NCBI RefSeq assembly: GCF_900169265.1
Contig: NZ_FXYX01000002.1
Coordinates: 159,912 to 223,911 of the forward strand
DNA length: 64,000 nt
Direction: 5' to 3'
Source of the DNA: Brevibacterium iodinum ATCC 49514
GTDB taxonomy: Bacteria > Actinomycetota > Actinomycetes > Actinomycetales > Brevibacteriaceae
The translations under genes were made by a program, and so were the position numbers. The notes under the pieces are model-generated. The model made no database searches and had not been told where the DNA came from. It saw only the letters and a list, made by a program, of their open reading frames with translations. Shown here piece by piece: positions 26,419 through 39,685 of this stretch (the stretch's first letter is position 1; every line of letters begins with the position of its first letter).

Positions 26419-27081
26419 TCAGTGGGTGTGTGCGGCGGCGAGGGTGCGCAGTTCGCTGATGGCGGCTGCGGCATCGTCGGCACCGTAGACGGCGGAGCCG
26501 GCGACGAGGACGTCGGCGCCGGCGTCGACGACACGGTCGATCGTCGCCGCGGAGACTCCCCCGTCGACCTGCAGCTTGATCTCGAGTCCGGCAGCAGAGA
26601 TCGCTTCGCGGGTCCGTGTGATCTTCGGCAGGCACACGTCGAGGAACTTCTGACCGCCGAATCCGGGTTCGACGGTCATGATGAGGATCTGGTCGAATTC
26701 GCCGAGGAGGTCGATGAAGGGTTCGATCGGGGTGGCCGGTTTGAGTGCGAGGCTGGCCTTGGCGCCGATACGGCGCAGTTCCCGGGCGAGACGGACGGGG
26801 GCGGCAGCCGCCTCGGCGTGGAAGGTCACCGAGGCGCAGCCGATCTCCGCGTACACGGGAGCGTTGCGGTCGGCGTCGGCGATCATCAGGTGGGCGTCGA
26901 GCGGGATCGGTGAGATCGCCTGGATGCGTTCGACGACGGGCGGGCCGAAGGTGAGGTTCGGCACGAAGTGGTTGTCCATGACGTCGATATGGGCCATATC
27001 GGCGGTGCTGATCTTCGTAAGCTCACCGCGCAGATCGGAGAAGTCCGAGGACAGGATGGATGGGTTGATATCGATCGACAT
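26419..27081 (-). CDS. rpe: Ribulose-phosphate 3-epimerase
   Basis: Rpe interconverts ribulose 5-phosphate and xylulose 5-phosphate in the pentose phosphate pathway. The 220-residue barrel shows the N-terminus [17 protein letters not shown] and the metal and catalytic residues in [35 protein letters not shown] and [12 protein letters not shown]. The ATG lies 3 nt after the rsmB stop, and the same pair is adjacent in mycobacteria. Confidence 0.97.
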   Translation of the reverse strand: MSIDINPSILSSDFSDLRGELTKISTADMAHIDVMDNHFVPNLTFGPPVVERIQAISPIPLDAHLMIADADRNAPVYAEIGCASVTFHAEAAAAPVRLARELRRIGAKASLALKPATPIEPFIDLLGEFDQILIMTVEPGFGGQKFLDVCLPKITRTREAISAAGLEIKLQVDGGVSAATIDRVVDAGADVLVAGSAVYGADDAAAAISELRTLAAAHTH

Positions 27082-27084
27082 GGG

Positions 27085-28653
27085 TCATTTCGCCTTTCGC
27101 AGGAGGGCCAGGAACATTCCGTCGCTGTTGTGGACATGGGGCCAGAGCTGGGCGTATCGTCCGCCTTCACGAGTCACAGACGCGAACGACTCCTCGTCGG
27201 TGCCGGTGATCGCCGACAGCACTTCCGGGGTGTCGAGGATCTCGATGTCCGCACCTCCCGTCTTGGCTCGCAGGCGCAGAACCTCGTCGACGATGAGCAC
27301 GGTTTCGGCGTAGTGCGGTGAGCACGTCGAGTAGGCGACCACTCCCCCGGGCGCGCAGGCGTCGAGAGCGGACGCGAGCAGTTCGCGCTGCAGTCCCGTC
27401 AGGGCCGTGATGTCTTCGGGCGACCTGCGGTAGCGGGCTTCGGGCCGGCGGCGCAGGGCGCCGAGTCCGGAGCAGGGCACGTCGACGAGGATCTTCGAGT
27501 AGGGTCCGCGAGCGTCTCGCCCATCGCGGACGGCGGCGTTGACGTTGGTCAGTGCCTTGGTGGAGTCGCGGACGAGGTCGACACGGTGCTCGCTGGAGTC
27601 GAAGGCCTCCAATGTCGTCGATTCGCCGGCGGCTCTGGCCGCGAGGACGGCTGCCTTGCCTCCGGGTCCGGCGCACAGGTCGGCCCAGGTTCCGGTGGGT
27701 GCGTCGATATCGGCCAAAGCGAGGGCCACAAGTGCGGATCCTTCGTCCTGGACGCGGGCGCGTCCGTCGGCCACAGCTGCCACGTCCCGGGGAACCGCGG
27801 TCTCCAGGGTGACGCCGATCGGTGACAGCGAGGTGGGTTCCCCCGGCAGTTCGGCGCGGTCGATGAGTCCGGGCAGGGCGGTCACTCCGACCTTTGCGGG
27901 TGCGTTGTCGGCTTCGAGGAGAGCTTCGAGCTCGGCGGCGTCGCGGCCATGTCCCTTGAGCGCCTGGTTCAGTGCCCGGACCACCCATTCTGGGTGGGAG
28001 TGTTCGATCGCCAGTCGGGTGGTCTCGTCGGCTTCGGCGGTGACGCGGTCGAGCCACTCGGCGGGTTCGGCTTCCGAGATGCGGCGGAGCACGGCATTGA
28101 CGAATCCGGCGGTCTTCGCCGCCGATCGTTTGACCACGGCCACGGTCTCGGACAGTGCGGCATGGTTGGGCACCCGCATCGACAGCAGCTGGTGGGCGCC
28201 GAGGCGCATCGCGGCCAGGGGTTCGGGATCGATCTTGTCGACGACTCGGGACGAGGCGATTTCGATGACCGCATCGTAGAACTTCTGCCGCCGCAGGGTT
28301 CCGTAGGTGAGTTCGGTGGTGAAGGCAGCGTCCTGAGCCCCCATATGGGTGCGGGCGAGTTTGGCCGGCAGCAGCAGGTTCGCGTAGGCGTCTTTCGTCG
28401 CCACGTCGAGGAGGACTTCCCAGGCGATGCGCCGCGGCAGGTTCTTCCCGGCCCGTTCCCCCTGTGGTGCTCCACGGTCCTGACGGGGGCGGTCGCGACC
28501 CTGGCCTCCGCGATCCTGGCCTCCGCGATCGCTTCGTCCGCGGCCGTGGCCGCCGCGTCGGTCGGTGTCTCGGGGGCCGCCTCGGCGCTGCCCGCGATTG
28601 CCATCGTTTCCGCGGCTGCCGCCTCGGCGGTCTCTGCCTGCTGACTCAGCCAT
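27085..28653 (-). CDS. rsmB: 16S rRNA m5C methyltransferase, RsmB/Sun family, with RGG-rich N-terminus
   Basis: The 522-residue protein is an S-adenosylmethionine-dependent rRNA cytosine-5 methyltransferase. Residues about 5-70 are a low-complexity Arg/Gly/Asp tail rich in RGG units. Residues about 72-210 form a NusB-like RNA-binding domain (RRIAWEVLLDVATKDAYANL). The C-terminal Rossmann domain has the SAM site DLCAGPGGKAAVLAA and two catalytic cysteine motifs, VDVPCSGLGALRRRPEARYR and YSTCSPHYAET. The RGG tail is longer than in most homologues and may bind RNA. It lies 5 nt after fmt. Confidence 0.93.
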   Translation of the reverse strand: MAESAGRDRRGGSRGNDGNRGQRRGGPRDTDRRGGHGRGRSDRGGQDRGGQGRDRPRQDRGAPQGERAGKNLPRRIAWEVLLDVATKDAYANLLLPAKLARTHMGAQDAAFTTELTYGTLRRQKFYDAVIEIASSRVVDKIDPEPLAAMRLGAHQLLSMRVPNHAALSETVAVVKRSAAKTAGFVNAVLRRISEAEPAEWLDRVTAEADETTRLAIEHSHPEWVVRALNQALKGHGRDAAELEALLEADNAPAKVGVTALPGLIDRAELPGEPTSLSPIGVTLETAVPRDVAAVADGRARVQDEGSALVALALADIDAPTGTWADLCAGPGGKAAVLAARAAGESTTLEAFDSSEHRVDLVRDSTKALTNVNAAVRDGRDARGPYSKILVDVPCSGLGALRRRPEARYRRSPEDITALTGLQRELLASALDACAPGGVVAYSTCSPHYAETVLIVDEVLRLRAKTGGADIEILDTPEVLSAITGTDEESFASVTREGGRYAQLWPHVHNSDGMFLALLRKAK

Positions 28654-28658
28654 GGCTC

Positions 28659-29591
28659 TTATGCTTGCCTCTCGGTATAGGGGTCGAAAGTCACGTCTCC
28701 ACGGCCGCGCAGGAAGTCGGCCGTGGCCATCCGGGCCTTGCCGAAGGGTTGGATCTGTTCGACCCTGACCCAGCCGTCACCGCAGCGCAGCACCGGCTGC
28801 TGCTGCCAGGTGGTCAGTTCGCCGACAGCCCCGGGGGCCGTCACTTCGGGTGCGGGTGAGAGTCCGAAGAGCTTCGTCCTCTTTCCGTCGAGTTCCACCC
28901 ATGGTCCCGGTGCGGGACTGGTTCCGCGGGCCCGGTCGATGACCCGGGCGGCCGGAGCGGACAGATCGAGGTGGGCGTCGGTGACGGTGATCTTCTCCGC
29001 ATGGCTGGACTCACCGGTCTGCGGGGTCAGAGCGGCGGTGCCGGCGGCGAGATCGTCGAAGGCGGCGACGAGTTCGGGGGCCCCGCGGCGTGCATAGTCC
29101 TCAAGTGCCTCGGAGACATCTGCGTGGTCGAGCGGCAGTTCGAGTCGTCGCAGCACGGGGCCGGTGTCCATGCCTTCGTCGATGCGGAACACGCTGATCC
29201 CACTGGTGGTCTCGCCGCCTATGAGTGCGCGTTGGACGGGGGCGGCTCCGCGGTAGGCCGGCAGCAGTGAGAAGTGGAGGTTGAACCAGCCGAGTCGGGC
29301 GGTGGCCAGTGCGGCGGGTCCGGCGATGGCTCCGAAGGCGACCACAGCGACGGCGTCGACATCGAGTGCCTGCAGCTGGGAGATGACGTCGCCGCGCAGA
29401 CGCCCGGCTTCGATGACGGGCAGTCCGAGCTCGAGAGCGCGGGTCTTCACCGGTGACGGGGTGAGGACCCTCTTCCGTCCGACGGGCGCATCGGGTCGGG
29501 TGAGCACCGCACGGATGCGGTGGCCCGATTCGGCAAATGCCTCGAGGGCGGGAACTGCGACATCAGGGGTGCCGGCGAAGACGATATCCAC
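28659..29591 (-). CDS. fmt: Methionyl-tRNA formyltransferase
   Basis: Fmt formylates initiator Met-tRNA using 10-formyl-tetrahydrofolate. The 310-residue protein has the N-terminal DIVFAGTPDVAVPALEAF, the catalytic SLLPAYRGAAPVQRALI region (Asn/His/Asp site in FNLHFSLLP and DEGMDTG), and the C-terminal tRNA-binding beta barrel. Two starts are possible. GTG at 29624 overlaps the priA stop (GTGA). GTG at 29591 matches the family N-terminus and is preceded by TAGAAT 7 nt upstream. I prefer 29591. Confidence 0.93.
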   Translation of the reverse strand: MDIVFAGTPDVAVPALEAFAESGHRIRAVLTRPDAPVGRKRVLTPSPVKTRALELGLPVIEAGRLRGDVISQLQALDVDAVAVVAFGAIAGPAALATARLGWFNLHFSLLPAYRGAAPVQRALIGGETTSGISVFRIDEGMDTGPVLRRLELPLDHADVSEALEDYARRGAPELVAAFDDLAAGTAALTPQTGESSHAEKITVTDAHLDLSAPAARVIDRARGTSPAPGPWVELDGKRTKLFGLSPAPEVTAPGAVGELTTWQQQPVLRCGDGWVRVEQIQPFGKARMATADFLRGRGDVTFDPYTERQA

Positions 29592-29598
29592 GACTTGG

Positions 29599-29604
29599 AT
29601 TCTA
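29599..29604 (-). promoter_or_regulatory. Candidate -10 box of a leaderless fmt transcript
   Basis: TAGAAT stands 7 nt before the preferred fmt GTG and about 20 nt past the priA stop. It would allow fmt-rsmB-rpe expression independent of upstream genes. Confidence 0.45.
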
Positions 29605-29620
29605 CTGGTTCGCCGCGCCG

Positions 29621-31675
29621 TCACAGCGACCGGGGATCATCGATGCGCACGCGCACCTGCCGTTGCTTCTTGGCCGACCGGGAGGCGATGATCTCGGCCG
29701 CTCTCGTTCCGACGCGGTCTCCGGCGGAGAACGGGTAGGCGCTGACGCTGCGCTGTCCGTCTTCGGCGTCCTCGCGCAGGAGTTCCTCGACCTCGCCGAT
29801 CTGTTCGAGCACCTCGGCGATGTCGGCGCCTGCTCCCGTGAGTTCGAGGATCCGTCGGTAGGGCGGGAAGCCGAGAGTCTTCCGGTCGTTCAGCTGTCGT
29901 GACATGAAGGTCGTGGGGTCGAAGGCGGTCAGGGTCTGCCGGATGAGTTCGTCTTCGTCGCCGAGGTAGACGACTCCCCCGTCATCGCGTGAGCGCACGA
30001 GTGAGGCGGCACGCAGTCGGCGTGCCACACTTACGTCGATCGAGCGCATCCAGGGTCCCGGCCACAGCGAATCCAGAAGGATCGCCGCGGCGTAGCCGCC
30101 GAGCACATAGGGTTCGGCTCCGGTGGTGGCGACCACGAGTCGCGGGGTCTCGTCGAGGGCAGTGGAGATGTGGTCGCCTCCGGATTCGACGATCTCGATA
30201 TCGGGCAGCGCCCGGGCGAGCTCTTCGACGGTGCGGGCCCGGCCGCGCACGATCGATCGCACACGGTTCGAATGGCACCGCAGGCAGCTGAACGTCTCCG
30301 AGTGATAGCCGCAGGACCGGCAGGCGAAGGGACCGACCTCCGATTGTGTGGTCAGCGTCGCCTGACATTGCGGGCAGCGGGCGAGTTCCTGACAGCGGGC
30401 ACAGGCGAAGACAGGATAATAGCCGGAGCGCGGCACCTGAACGAGCACCGGACCGGGCACTCCGCCGTCCCGGGGCCGCGGACGCAGCGCCGTTCGCATG
30501 ATCTGCCAGGCGCGGCTGGGAATGCGCTGCCAGGCGAAAGGATCCCGGTCCTCATCGGGGACGAAGACGACGGGGGCGGCATGCCGCCTGGCCGGTCCGA
30601 CCGGTGTGACGTCGGCCAGCCAGCCGATCTCGACGAGGCGCTGCACTTCGGCGCTGCGGTCTGTGGAGACGAAGAGCAGCTCGGTGTCCTCGATCGCCGA
30701 CCGCAGCAGGCAGACCTCTCGGGCGTGCGGGTACGGGGCGTGCTGATCGAGATAGTTGAGGTTCGCGTCATCGGTGCAGATGATGAGTCCGAGGTCCGCG
30801 ACGGGGGCGAAGGCCGCCGCACGCGTGCCGATCGTGATCCGCGTGTGTCCGAGCAGTCCGCGCAGCCAGGCCTGCCACCGCAGCTCCGGTGACTGGTCGG
30901 CGCTGAGCACCGAGACCTCCGCGATCCCAGCGTGGGTGAGAGTCGAATGGAGCACGGCGAGTTCACGATGATCGGGCACCAGCCAGAGCACGGATCTGCC
31001 GGCCTCGAGACTCGCCCGTGCGGCCTCGAGTCCGGCACGGATCCAGCTGAGCCCCGGCGTCGGCCCGGGTGTGCACGCCAGCGCCCTGCGCCGAGGCGAT
31101 TCCGAGGCATCGTCGGCCGTGGATTCCGTCCCCGCCGTAAGAACCCATTCGCCGAGGCGGTTCAGCAGCTGCGGATCATCCGCCGGCCCGTCGTTCGGCC
31201 CGGTCGCCGGGTCCGCGGAGTCCGAATCGGTCTGCGCGGCCGGATCTCCCGCCTTCTCCGCTTTGAGCACGGCTTTCTCGCCGCGGGCATGGCGAGGTGG
31301 GATGGCCAGGCGCAGCACATCGGCGAGGGTGCCGCCGTAGCGCCGGGCGACGGCTTCGCTCAGGGCGAGCAGATCATCGCTGAGCACCTGGATGGGGCCG
31401 CTGATGCGTTGGATCGTTGCCAGCGGCCCAAAGTGGTCCGAGGACTCGACGCGTTCGAGCAGATAGCCGTCGCGCAGCTTCCCGGCGAACTTCACCCGCA
31501 CCCGGACACCGGGCAGGGCGACCTCGGCGAGCTTCTCCGGCACCGCATAGTCGAACGTCCGCGCCAGGTGCGGGACGGGATGGTCGATGAGCACTCGGGC
31601 GACCGGTTCGGTCGGGGCCAGGGGAACCTGGCCCTCGGCCGAGGTGCCGGTGTCGATCGGGAGGGGTTCGTCCAC
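29621..31675 (-). CDS. priA: PriA-like primosomal protein N', helicase motifs degenerate
   Basis: PriA restarts stalled replication forks. The 684-residue protein keeps the N-terminal DNA-binding domain (VLIDHPVPHLARTFDYAVPE) and the zinc cysteines (CARCQELARCPQC and CRSCGYHSETFSCLRC). The Walker A loop is absent: the equivalent region reads CTPGPTPGLSW. The DEEH box reads CTDDANLNYLDQ. ATPase and helicase activity are therefore unlikely, as in other actinobacterial PriA. A charged insert lies near residues 130-190. The GTG start is 12 nt after metK. Confidence 0.93.
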   Translation of the reverse strand: MDEPLPIDTGTSAEGQVPLAPTEPVARVLIDHPVPHLARTFDYAVPEKLAEVALPGVRVRVKFAGKLRDGYLLERVESSDHFGPLATIQRISGPIQVLSDDLLALSEAVARRYGGTLADVLRLAIPPRHARGEKAVLKAEKAGDPAAQTDSDSADPATGPNDGPADDPQLLNRLGEWVLTAGTESTADDASESPRRRALACTPGPTPGLSWIRAGLEAARASLEAGRSVLWLVPDHRELAVLHSTLTHAGIAEVSVLSADQSPELRWQAWLRGLLGHTRITIGTRAAAFAPVADLGLIICTDDANLNYLDQHAPYPHAREVCLLRSAIEDTELLFVSTDRSAEVQRLVEIGWLADVTPVGPARRHAAPVVFVPDEDRDPFAWQRIPSRAWQIMRTALRPRPRDGGVPGPVLVQVPRSGYYPVFACARCQELARCPQCQATLTTQSEVGPFACRSCGYHSETFSCLRCHSNRVRSIVRGRARTVEELARALPDIEIVESGGDHISTALDETPRLVVATTGAEPYVLGGYAAAILLDSLWPGPWMRSIDVSVARRLRAASLVRSRDDGGVVYLGDEDELIRQTLTAFDPTTFMSRQLNDRKTLGFPPYRRILELTGAGADIAEVLEQIGEVEELLREDAEDGQRSVSAYPFSAGDRVGTRAAEIIASRSAKKQRQVRVRIDDPRSL

Positions 31676-31687
31676 GCCGACGGCAGA

Positions 31688-32893
31688 CTAGCTGGAGGAC
31701 ACGGCGCGCAGCAGATCCTCGGCGCGGTCCGCGACCTCCCAGGTGAAATCGGGCAGCTCACGGCCGAAGTGGCCGTAGGTCGAGGTCTGCGAGTAGATCG
31801 GGCGCAGCAGGTCGAGTTCCTGGATGATCATCGCAGGCCGGAGGTCGAAGACCTCGCGGATGGCAGCCGAGATGGCCGCCGGGTCCGCCTTCTCCGTTCC
31901 GAAGGTCTCGACATAGAGCCCCATCGGATCGACTCGGCCGATCGCATAGGACACCTGCACCTCGGCACGGTCTGCCAGACCGGCGGCGACGACATTCTTC
32001 GCCACCCAGCGCATCGCGTAGGCCGCCGAACGGTCGACCTTCGACGGGTCCTTGCCGGAGAACGCGCCGCCGCCGTGACGGGAGAACCCGCCGTAGGTGT
32101 CGACGATGATCTTCCGTCCGGTCAGACCGGCATCGCCCATCGGTCCGCCCGTGACGAAGGGACCGGCCGGGTTGATGTGGATGTTCGCACCCGAGGTGTC
32201 GAGACCGGAGTTGGCGATCACCGGATCGATGACGAGCTCCTTGATCTCCGTGTGCAGCTGGGACTGGCTGGTCTCCGCCGAATGCTGGGTGGAGACCACG
32301 ACGTTCTCGATCGACACTGCTTCGTCGCCGTCGTAGCCCAGCGTCAGCTGCGTCTTGCCATCGGGACGCAGGTAGTCGAGCCGACCGGACTTGCGCACCT
32401 CGGAGAGCTGCTCGGCCATCCGGGAGGCCAAGTGGATGGGCAGCGGCATGAGCACATCGGTGGAGTTGTCGGCATAGCCGAACATCAGTCCCTGGTCTCC
32501 GGCGCCGAGGCTGGTGCCGTGGTCTGAGGATTCGACGGCCTCGCGGAAGTCAAGCGGATTCGTCACACCGGAGTGGATGTCCGTGGACTGGCTGCCGATG
32601 GACACGGAGACTCCGCACGAGTGTCCGTCGAAGCCAGTATCCGAGGAGTCGTAGCCGATGCCCGTGATGAGGCTGCGCACGATTCCGGCGACGTCGGCGT
32701 AGGCGGCCGTATTCACCTCACCGGCGACATGGACGAGGCCGGTGGTGACCATGGTCTCCACGGCCACTTTGGCGTTGGGGTCCTGCCGGAGCAGGTCGTC
32801 GAGCACCGCATCGCTGATCTGGTCGCAGATCTTGTCGGGATGTCCCTCGGTGACGGACTCGGATGAGAAGAAACGCAGATTTGTGTGTGTCAC
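31688..32893 (-). CDS. metK: S-adenosylmethionine synthetase
   Basis: MetK makes S-adenosylmethionine from methionine and ATP. The 401-residue protein has [20 protein letters not shown] at the N-terminus (catalytic His), the signature [12 protein letters not shown] and the P-loop-like [16 protein letters not shown]. The flexible loop over the active site and C-terminal ATP contacts (GGRSRHG-like GGFSRHGGG) are present. The GTG start overlaps the coaBC stop as GTGA. No SAM riboswitch can precede it because coaBC is directly upstream. Confidence 0.98.
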   Translation of the reverse strand: MTHTNLRFFSSESVTEGHPDKICDQISDAVLDDLLRQDPNAKVAVETMVTTGLVHVAGEVNTAAYADVAGIVRSLITGIGYDSSDTGFDGHSCGVSVSIGSQSTDIHSGVTNPLDFREAVESSDHGTSLGAGDQGLMFGYADNSTDVLMPLPIHLASRMAEQLSEVRKSGRLDYLRPDGKTQLTLGYDGDEAVSIENVVVSTQHSAETSQSQLHTEIKELVIDPVIANSGLDTSGANIHINPAGPFVTGGPMGDAGLTGRKIIVDTYGGFSRHGGGAFSGKDPSKVDRSAAYAMRWVAKNVVAAGLADRAEVQVSYAIGRVDPMGLYVETFGTEKADPAAISAAIREVFDLRPAMIIQELDLLRPIYSQTSTYGHFGRELPDFTWEVADRAEDLLRAVSSS

Positions 32894-34170
32894 GTTGTCG
32901 ATTCTACGTGGGTGAATTGGTCGGAGACGGCCGCGATGACCTTTTGTGAAACATGGTCCTTCGACCCGTGGAATTCCTCGCCGACGACGATCTCGCCGCG
33001 ATCGGAGGAGATGATCTGGACCATGGTCTCATCGTGGCCGAAGGCGCGGTCGCCGGAGACGTCGTTGAAAACGAGAAGGTCGACGCCTTTGCGCTCGAAC
33101 TTGGCTCGAGCGTAGTCGAGGGCAGCGGTGGCGACGTCTCCGGTCTCCGCGGCGAATCCGACGATGATCTGATGGCGGAGGCTGGTCTGACGGCTGCGCT
33201 CGTCGACGAGTCCACGCAGGATGTCCGGGTTCTGCACGAGACGCAGAGTCAGACCGTCGTCTCCGGACTTCTTCATCTTCGACTCGGTGGCCTCGGCCGG
33301 CCGGTAGTCGGCGACGGCAGCGGCCATGATGATGGCATCAGCCCACACCTGGGCCGAATGCATCGCCGACTGCAGCTCCAGAGTGGATTCGACCGGAGTC
33401 ATCGTGATGCCCGCAGGCAGTCCCGTCAGCAGACCGGTGTCGATGTTCGCGGCGACGAGTTCGACTGCTGCACCCGCGGCATGGGCGGCCTTAGCCAGCG
33501 CGATGCCCTGTTTGCCTGAGGAGCGGTTGCCGAGGAATCGCACTGGGTCGAGTGCTTCCCGCGTGCCGCCTGCGCTGATCACGATGCGACGACCGGACAG
33601 ATCACCGCTGGGGTCAGTGGACGCAGCTGCCGAGTCGCCGGCGGTGCCGTCCTTGACCGAGAGCGCGAAGTCGACGATCTCTTCGGGCTCGGGCAGTCGG
33701 CCGGGCCCGGAATCGGGGCCGGTGAGACGTCCGACAGCAGGGTCGAGGACATGGACGCCGCGGGAGCGCAGGGTCGCGATGTTGGCGACTGTCGCCGGGT
33801 TGAGCCACATCTCCGTATGCATGGCCGGGGCCACGACCACCTCGGCGGTCGTTGTGAGCACGGAGGCGGTGAGCAGATCATCGGCTCGACCGGCGGCGAT
33901 CTTCGCAATCAGATCGGCGGTCGCCGGGGCGATGATGATGAGTTCGGCTTCCTGTCCGATGCGGACGTGATTGACGGTGTCGATCTCGTCGAAGACGTCG
34001 GTGGTCACGGTCTGGCCGGACAGGGCCTCAAGGGTGGGGGCACCGATGAATTTCAGCGCGTTGGCCGTCGGAACGACCTTGACGCTGTGGTCGAGCTCCC
34101 GGAGTCGCCGGATGATGTGTGCCGCTTTGTAGGCGGCGATCCCACCGGCGACGCCGAGTACGATTCTCAC
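32890..34170 (-). CDS. coaBC: Bifunctional phosphopantothenoylcysteine decarboxylase / phosphopantothenate-cysteine ligase
   Basis: CoaBC carries out two steps of coenzyme A synthesis. Residues about 1-180 form the FMN-dependent decarboxylase: [18 protein letters not shown], the catalytic His in [14 protein letters not shown], and [17 protein letters not shown]. Residues about 185-426 are the CTP-dependent ligase, with [18 protein letters not shown] and [15 protein letters not shown], then AAAVADYRP. The 426-residue length is normal. The GTG overlaps the rpoZ stop as GTGA. Confidence 0.97.
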   Translation of the reverse strand: MRIVLGVAGGIAAYKAAHIIRRLRELDHSVKVVPTANALKFIGAPTLEALSGQTVTTDVFDEIDTVNHVRIGQEAELIIIAPATADLIAKIAAGRADDLLTASVLTTTAEVVVAPAMHTEMWLNPATVANIATLRSRGVHVLDPAVGRLTGPDSGPGRLPEPEEIVDFALSVKDGTAGDSAAASTDPSGDLSGRRIVISAGGTREALDPVRFLGNRSSGKQGIALAKAAHAAGAAVELVAANIDTGLLTGLPAGITMTPVESTLELQSAMHSAQVWADAIIMAAAVADYRPAEATESKMKKSGDDGLTLRLVQNPDILRGLVDERSRQTSLRHQIIVGFAAETGDVATAALDYARAKFERKGVDLLVFNDVSGDRAFGHDETMVQIISSDRGEIVVGEEFHGSKDHVSQKVIAAVSDQFTHVESTT

Positions 34171-34514
34171 TGGTCGCTGAAGTCGATCGCGCCGTCGTTG
34201 CTCACAGGAGCGTTGGCTTCGGCCTCGGGCGCGGCCTGGATGAAGTCGGCTTCGGAGACCTCGCGGGCGACGATCTTCGACTCATTGACCTCACGCAGAG
34301 CGATCGACAGAGGCTTCTCGTTGGTGCCCGGCGTGACGAGCGGACCGACGTTCTCGAGCAGTCCCTCCTGCAGCTGGGCGTAGTACGAGTTGATCTGACG
34401 GGCGCGCTTTGCCGCGATCGAGACCAGTTCGTACTTCGAACCGGTGACGTTGAGCAGATCGTCGATCGGAGGGTTGGTGATGCCTTCAGGCTGTGCGGGC
34501 AAGGAGATTCCCAT
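34167..34514 (-). CDS. rpoZ: RNA polymerase omega subunit
   Basis: Omega is the small chaperone-like subunit that binds RpoC. The 115-residue protein carries the conserved [20 protein letters not shown] and RARQINSYY segments; the [12 protein letters not shown] stretch is typical of actinobacterial omega. The C-terminal 25 residues are acidic and variable. Its ATG is next to the gmk stop, an arrangement shared with mycobacteria. Confidence 0.96.
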   Translation of the reverse strand: MGISLPAQPEGITNPPIDDLLNVTGSKYELVSIAAKRARQINSYYAQLQEGLLENVGPLVTPGTNEKPLSIALREVNESKIVAREVSEADFIQAAPEAEANAPVSNDGAIDFSDQ

Positions 34515-35078
34515 CTAATCGGAAGTGGATATACCCATCAATGATAGGAGTTCTTCGGCCGCAGTGCGAACGTGGTCGTTCACAATGGTCACGTCGAACT
34601 CCGATTCGGCGGCTAATTCGCGTTTCGCGGTGGCCAGTCGTCGTTCCTGCTCCTCCTCCGTTTCGGTGCCTCGACCGGTCAGGCGGGAGACGAGTTCCTC
34701 CCAGCTGGGCGGGGCGAGGAAGACGAAGCGGGCATCGGGCATCTTCTCTTTGACCTGGCGGGCTCCCTGCAGATCGATCTCCAGCAGCGCGGGAATCCCC
34801 TGTTCGAGCTTCTCCTCCACCGGTGCCGAAGGCGTGCCGTAGCGGTGGCGTCCGTGGACGACGGCATATTCGAGCAGGCGATCCTCGGCGATGAGGGTGT
34901 CGAAGGCGTCGTCGGTGAGGAAGTGATAATGGACACCATCGATCTCACCGGGGCGTCTGGGTCGCGTCGTGGCCGACACGGAGAACCAGACCTCGGGGTG
35001 GTTCTGCCGAATATAGGTGCTGATGGTGCCTTTTCCGACGGCGGTCGGACCCGCGAGGACGGTGAGTCGATTATTCAC
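34515..35078 (-). CDS. gmk: Guanylate kinase
   Basis: Gmk phosphorylates GMP to GDP. The 187-residue protein has the P-loop [14 protein letters not shown] near residue 7, the GMP-binding [20 protein letters not shown], and the lid region [17 protein letters not shown]. The GTG at 35078 was chosen because homology starts at [10 protein letters not shown]; a longer in-frame extension has no family match. mihF lies 19 nt upstream. Confidence 0.96.
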   Translation of the reverse strand: MNNRLTVLAGPTAVGKGTISTYIRQNHPEVWFSVSATTRPRRPGEIDGVHYHFLTDDAFDTLIAEDRLLEYAVVHGRHRYGTPSAPVEEKLEQGIPALLEIDLQGARQVKEKMPDARFVFLAPPSWEELVSRLTGRGTETEEEQERRLATAKRELAAESEFDVTIVNDHVRTAAEELLSLMGISTSD

Positions 35079-35097
35079 AGATCTGAGGTTGTCACAC

Positions 35098-35409
35098 TCA
35101 GGAATATTTCTCCAACAGGGCGGACTTCTGGTGCACGCCCAGACCTTTGATCCGACGGGAGGTGGCGATGCCGACCTCTTCCATGGCGGCTTCGGCGCGC
35201 CGGTCGCCGACTCCGGGCAGAGCTCTGAGCAGATCGAGCACACGCATCTTCGCCAGTGCTTCGTCGTCTGCTGCCTTCTTGAGCACGGCCGCGAGATCGG
35301 TATCGCCGGTCTTCAGCGCCGACTTCACTTCGGCTCGTGCCTGACGTGCCTTGAACGCTTTGTCCAACGCAGCGGAACGCTGTTGCGGGGTCAACGGTTC
35401 GAGTGCCAC
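35098..35409 (-). CDS. mihF: Integration host factor, actinobacterial type (mIHF)
   Basis: mIHF is a small nucleoid-associated, DNA-bending protein unrelated to proteobacterial IHF. The 103-residue protein has the family N-terminus [20 protein letters not shown] and a helix-two-turn-helix DNA-binding domain ([20 protein letters not shown]). It then runs [21 protein letters not shown]. The GTG has AGAGGAGAC upstream, and a TAGACT -10 box sits about 50 nt before it in a small palindrome. gmk follows, as in mycobacteria. Confidence 0.96.
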   Translation of the reverse strand: MALEPLTPQQRSAALDKAFKARQARAEVKSALKTGDTDLAAVLKKAADDEALAKMRVLDLLRALPGVGDRRAEAAMEEVGIATSRRIKGLGVHQKSALLEKYS

Positions 35410-35448
35410 TTTGTCTCCTCTGTCACCATGAACGGGCAGGTAGGGAAG

Positions 35449-35467
35449 TTGTCTCAGTCTAAGACAA
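35449..35467 (-). promoter_or_regulatory. mihF promoter -10 inside an inverted repeat
   Basis: TAGACT (35456-35461) on the minus strand is flanked by TTGTCT and AGACAA, an inverted repeat spanning 35449-35467. A repressor bound there would cover the -10. The -35 is weak. Confidence 0.4.
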
Positions 35468-35534
35468 AATCCCTGCCGAGAGGCGATATGAGCAGAAATT
35501 GGTGTCGTGGCGAGCCGGAATCCGCCCTTCGACG

Positions 35535-35554
35535 GAACACCGAAACCGGTGTTC
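35535..35554 (-). terminator. Hairpin at the end of pyrF
   Basis: A perfect 8-bp stem, GAACACCG with CGGTGTTC, and a 4-nt loop overlaps the pyrF stop codon. There is no U tract; it may separate the pyr operon from mihF. Confidence 0.4.
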
Positions 35555-36397
35555 AGTCGGTGATCGTCAGCGCACGATTGAGCGCGGCGGCGGTTTCGGC
35601 CAGACCGTCGGGTCCGGCGCCGAGCACCGCCCGGGAGGCGGCGCCGAGCACCTGTCCCGATTTCAGCGCCCGGTCGCCGAAGACGGCACGCAGCTCGGTC
35701 AGGCCCGCACCCTGTGCGCCGACGCCCGGGGCGAGGATCGGTCCCCTGCAGTCACCGGGATCAAATCCCAGATCGCGCGCTGCGGTGCCGATGGTCGCGC
35801 CGACGACGAGTCCGAAGGGACCGAGCTCGTCGGGTGCCCCCAGCGCCTGAGCATTGCGCTGCCGGACTCGGGACACGATCGATCCGGCCACCGATTCGCG
35901 GTCTCTCACGGCATGCTGGACTTCTGCCCCTTCCGGGTTCGAGGTCAGTGCCAGGACGAACACGCCCTTGCCGTGAGCGGCAGCGAGTTCGAAGGCCGGC
36001 TCCAGGGCGCCGAATCCGAGGTAGGGCGAGACCGTGATCGAGTCCGCAGCCAGCGCGGAGGCGGGGTCGAGGTAGGCCTTCGCGTAGGCACCCATGGTCG
36101 ACCCGATATCACCGCGTTTGATGTCGAGGACGGTGAGCAGTCCGGCTTCCTTGGCCGCGGCCAGCGTCTCTTCGAGAGCAGCGACTCCGGCGGAGCCGTA
36201 CTGTTCGAAGAACGCGGACTGCGGTTTGACGGCGGCCACCGAGCCCTTGAGCTCGGAGACCGTGCGGAGGGCGAACTCCCGTACGCCTGCGGCGCTGGCG
36301 GGCAGCCCCCAGGAGGCGAGAAGGTGCTCGTGCGGGTCGATGCCCACACACAGCGGTCCGTGCTCGTCCATGGCGGCTGCCAGTCGGGTGCCGAACA

Positions 36398-36398
<1 letters not shown>
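35553..36398 (-). CDS. pyrF: Orotidine 5'-phosphate decarboxylase (type 2)
   Basis: PyrF makes UMP from OMP, the last step of de novo pyrimidine synthesis. The 281-residue protein is of the longer type 2 group found in mycobacteria. It contains LCVGIDPHEHLLASWGLP, the catalytic LTVLDIKRGDIGST with Lys/Asp pair near residue 100, and ILAPGVGAQGAG at the phosphate site. The ATG at 36398 overlaps the carB stop by one base (TGATG). Confidence 0.96.
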
Positions 36399-39673
<3,275 letters not shown>

Positions 39674-39685
39674 TGGGTGTTCTCC

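Noticed and set aside
32890..32900. A SAM riboswitch for metK
   Set aside because: metK starts inside the coaBC stop codon, leaving no untranslated leader.
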